Shown here: positions 63,701-64,000 of the stretch, piece after piece | How positions within the stretch are numbered: position 1 is the first letter of the stretch | How the letters are laid out: each line of letters opens with the position of its first letter | Program-made: the position numbers and the translations under genes | Source: Paenibacillus paridis | Lineage (GTDB): Bacteria; Bacillota; Bacilli; Paenibacillales; Paenibacillaceae | Reading direction: 5' to 3' | DNA length: 64,000 nucleotides | Assembly (NCBI RefSeq): GCF_006345825.1 | Contig: NZ_VCIX01000074.1 | Coordinates: forward strand, 1 to 64,000 | The notes under the pieces: generated by a model | The model's database searches: none | What the model was told of the DNA's origin: nothing | The model's input: only the letters and a program-made list of their open reading frames with translations

Positions 63701-64000
63701 ATAATGCTTGAGAAGCTGGCCAGCACGCAAAGCGCAACGGTCGGGGATACCTATACTTACACGATTCGGATCAGCAATAGCGGCAATACCGAAGCCACTG
63801 TGACACTGTTGGATAACATCCCTGCAGGCACAGTGTTTGACCAAAACAGCGTACTCATCGGAGGGGTTCCTTTTCCTGGCTTAAGTCCGGTTACGGGCAT
63901 TCCGCTCGGCAACGTCTTCCCGGGTACAGTAACTGAAGTCAGCTTTATCGTGACCGTTACCTCCTTGCCTTCGCCTCAGCAGCTAGTCAATCAGGGTGTA
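60722..64000 (+). CDS. Giant DUF11-repeat protein, 3' end beyond the window
   Basis: An open frame of 1093 codons runs to the window edge without a stop. Residues 1-350 are a distinct N-terminal region (ATGAITFTGNTLGLSRSEVAGVPGT opening, later GRQGWDITNVDIS). Six DUF11 beta-sandwich repeats of about 128 residues begin near residues 350, 480, 610, 737, 866 and 991, each with a KSAN...VGD..TYT..V.NSG start, a TD.IP.GT.FV.GS middle and NQA...Y end. Repeat ends alternate between YTYQ...SG and YSSG..S types. DUF11 repeats build cell-surface stalks. No signal peptide is visible. The only canonical start is GTG at 60722, which overlaps the Shine-Dalgarno sequence, with TGA at 60710 closing the frame upstream. 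Confidence 0.88.
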   Translation, partial: MNPIPLVVRATLNATGAITFTGNTLGLSRSEVAGVPGTSDSIGAFVTTNTAVRYGTYPLGTTSNYLENSSAATLVLPAGSTVLYAELIWGGTYINGTVNLSAAINNPVSFRTPLGLSSVSPDAATSNTFDLGGGAFGYTRSANVTALVLPAGAGTYTTGSVVGTIIIPGDSTANHAGWTLAVIYQNPTLPFRNMSLRAGAILVQSTSGPVNTTITGFATPISGALGGRALFSGQEGDANRTGDQALFGPTAASLVALSGTNNFAANFFASQINNDSGALNTTGTFGDRNQINGAPGSNIVGGRQGWDITNVDISARLTNNQSSAVLSLTTSGDAYVLNANAIQVNINAPLITVALSENATGPTIGDIITFTVTVSNSGTANAASVVLTDTLPAGVTFVPGSVTVGGVSKPTFDIRTGAPLGSLNLSSSITVTYQAVVTSLPSTAQLSSTANAAFTFQSVAGGSIITGVIPSNTVTIPVYAPNLSIVKSANTTNATVGDQVTYTLLVSNSGSSAAIVNLTDNIPAGTTFVPNSFRINGVIVPGANPPAGVSIGSVAAGGSSTITFQVQVNSLPSPPQLVNQASSTYTYQIPDGRVFSGSLASNTITIPVRLPSVMIVKSASLADIAVGEILTYTLVVTNSGIAAVTNVIVTDPIPSGAQFAAGSVIVAGVSQPAANPASGISIGTIAPGSSVTVTFGINAVAVPSTGTFINQASVSYSSGVFSGLSVSGSVTTPVYQPIIGVVKTGSPTNATVGGTITYSFTVNNTGNITAQGTLTDNIPSGTAFVPGSVIVNGLALPGASPVTGIPLGALTTAAPSTVSFQVALNTLPSPATLINQAAVGYTYQLPSGRNLSGSSSSNTVTLTAQAPNVTVSKSANSTAAAIGDIITFTINVGNSSIVPVTNVNFSDSIPNGTSFVSGSTTINGVTSAANPNTGLSLGTINPSTTVTVAFQVQVTSLPTPAIIANRAGVSYTSGAFSESSLSETVNIPVFQPIIMLEKLASTQSATVGDTYTYTIRISNSGNTEATVTLLDNIPAGTVFDQNSVLIGGVPFPGLSPVTGIPLGNVFPGTVTEVSFIVTVTSLPSPQQLVNQGV

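Noticed and set aside
60706..63844. Minus-strand open frames of 60-104 residues
   Set aside because: They mirror the DUF11 frame on the plus strand, are short and have no ribosome binding sites.

Overview
The window reads as a chromosomal segment of a spore-forming, moderately GC-rich Firmicute, most likely Paenibacillus or a close relative such as Cohnella. Evidence is an alpha/beta-type small acid-soluble spore protein, a three-gene GerA-type germinant receptor operon, YesM/YesN-type two-component systems next to sugar ABC importers, CcpA cre-like sites, a Fur box and TACT-N7-AGTA (YodB/CatR-type) boxes. I see no rRNA, tRNA, phage, insertion sequence or CRISPR. The assignment is inference from gene content, not from a marker gene.

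Layout. (1) 1-1983: the first codons of a gene leaving the left edge, then a six-copy tandem array of a ~283 bp non-coding unit. (2) 2004-20966, all minus strand: a glycan-utilisation locus. A YesM/YesN-type sensor pair is followed by a terminator, a cre site, a complete LplB/YtcP/binding-protein importer and five glycosidases (an unassigned family, GH95, GH2, GH42, GH127-like). The regulators probably sense an oligosaccharide, the importer takes it up and the enzymes remove galactose, fucose and arabinose in the cytoplasm, since none of the five has a visible export signal. (3) 20967-32415: single genes and small units: a 122-bp-spaced repeat, esterase, aldo/keto reductase, NlpC/P60 hydrolase, AraC regulator, a degenerate DNA ligase divergent from a spore protein gene, fabV, a cold-shock gene with a structured leader, a CAP-domain lipoprotein, hisC, an HNH protein, an unlisted 46-aa membrane protein and a nitrilase. 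(4) 32422-38157: a Fur-box-controlled ferric ABC importer and an OmpR-type two-component system. (5) 38217-41125: a TetR-MFS efflux operon and an azoreductase with a TACT-N7-AGTA box. (6) 41242-45722: a GAF-domain LuxR-type two-component system, a HAD phosphatase, an AhpD-like protein and a divergent Rrf2 regulator. (7) 45877-54001: a prs paralogue, the germinant receptor operon, DUF3891, a chorismate mutase, an unknown protein and an LLM flavoenzyme with a second TACT-N7-AGTA box. (8) 54047-60517: a second sugar importer plus its own YesM/YesN-type pair. The promoters of the binding-protein gene and of the kinase gene share the same geometry and the same 23-bp-spaced direct repeats. The kinase leader contains an intrinsic terminator. 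(9) 60722-64000: the 5' part of a giant DUF11-repeat protein, open to the window edge, without a signal peptide and preceded by a mother-cell-type -10 sequence.

The signals most worth a second look are the twin promoter architecture and leader attenuator at 57266-60517, the DNA ligase without its nucleophilic lysine, the three CGTCGAT sites on an exact 16 bp period, the two flavoenzyme genes sharing one redox operator, the tandem array with its block structure, and the DUF11 giant.
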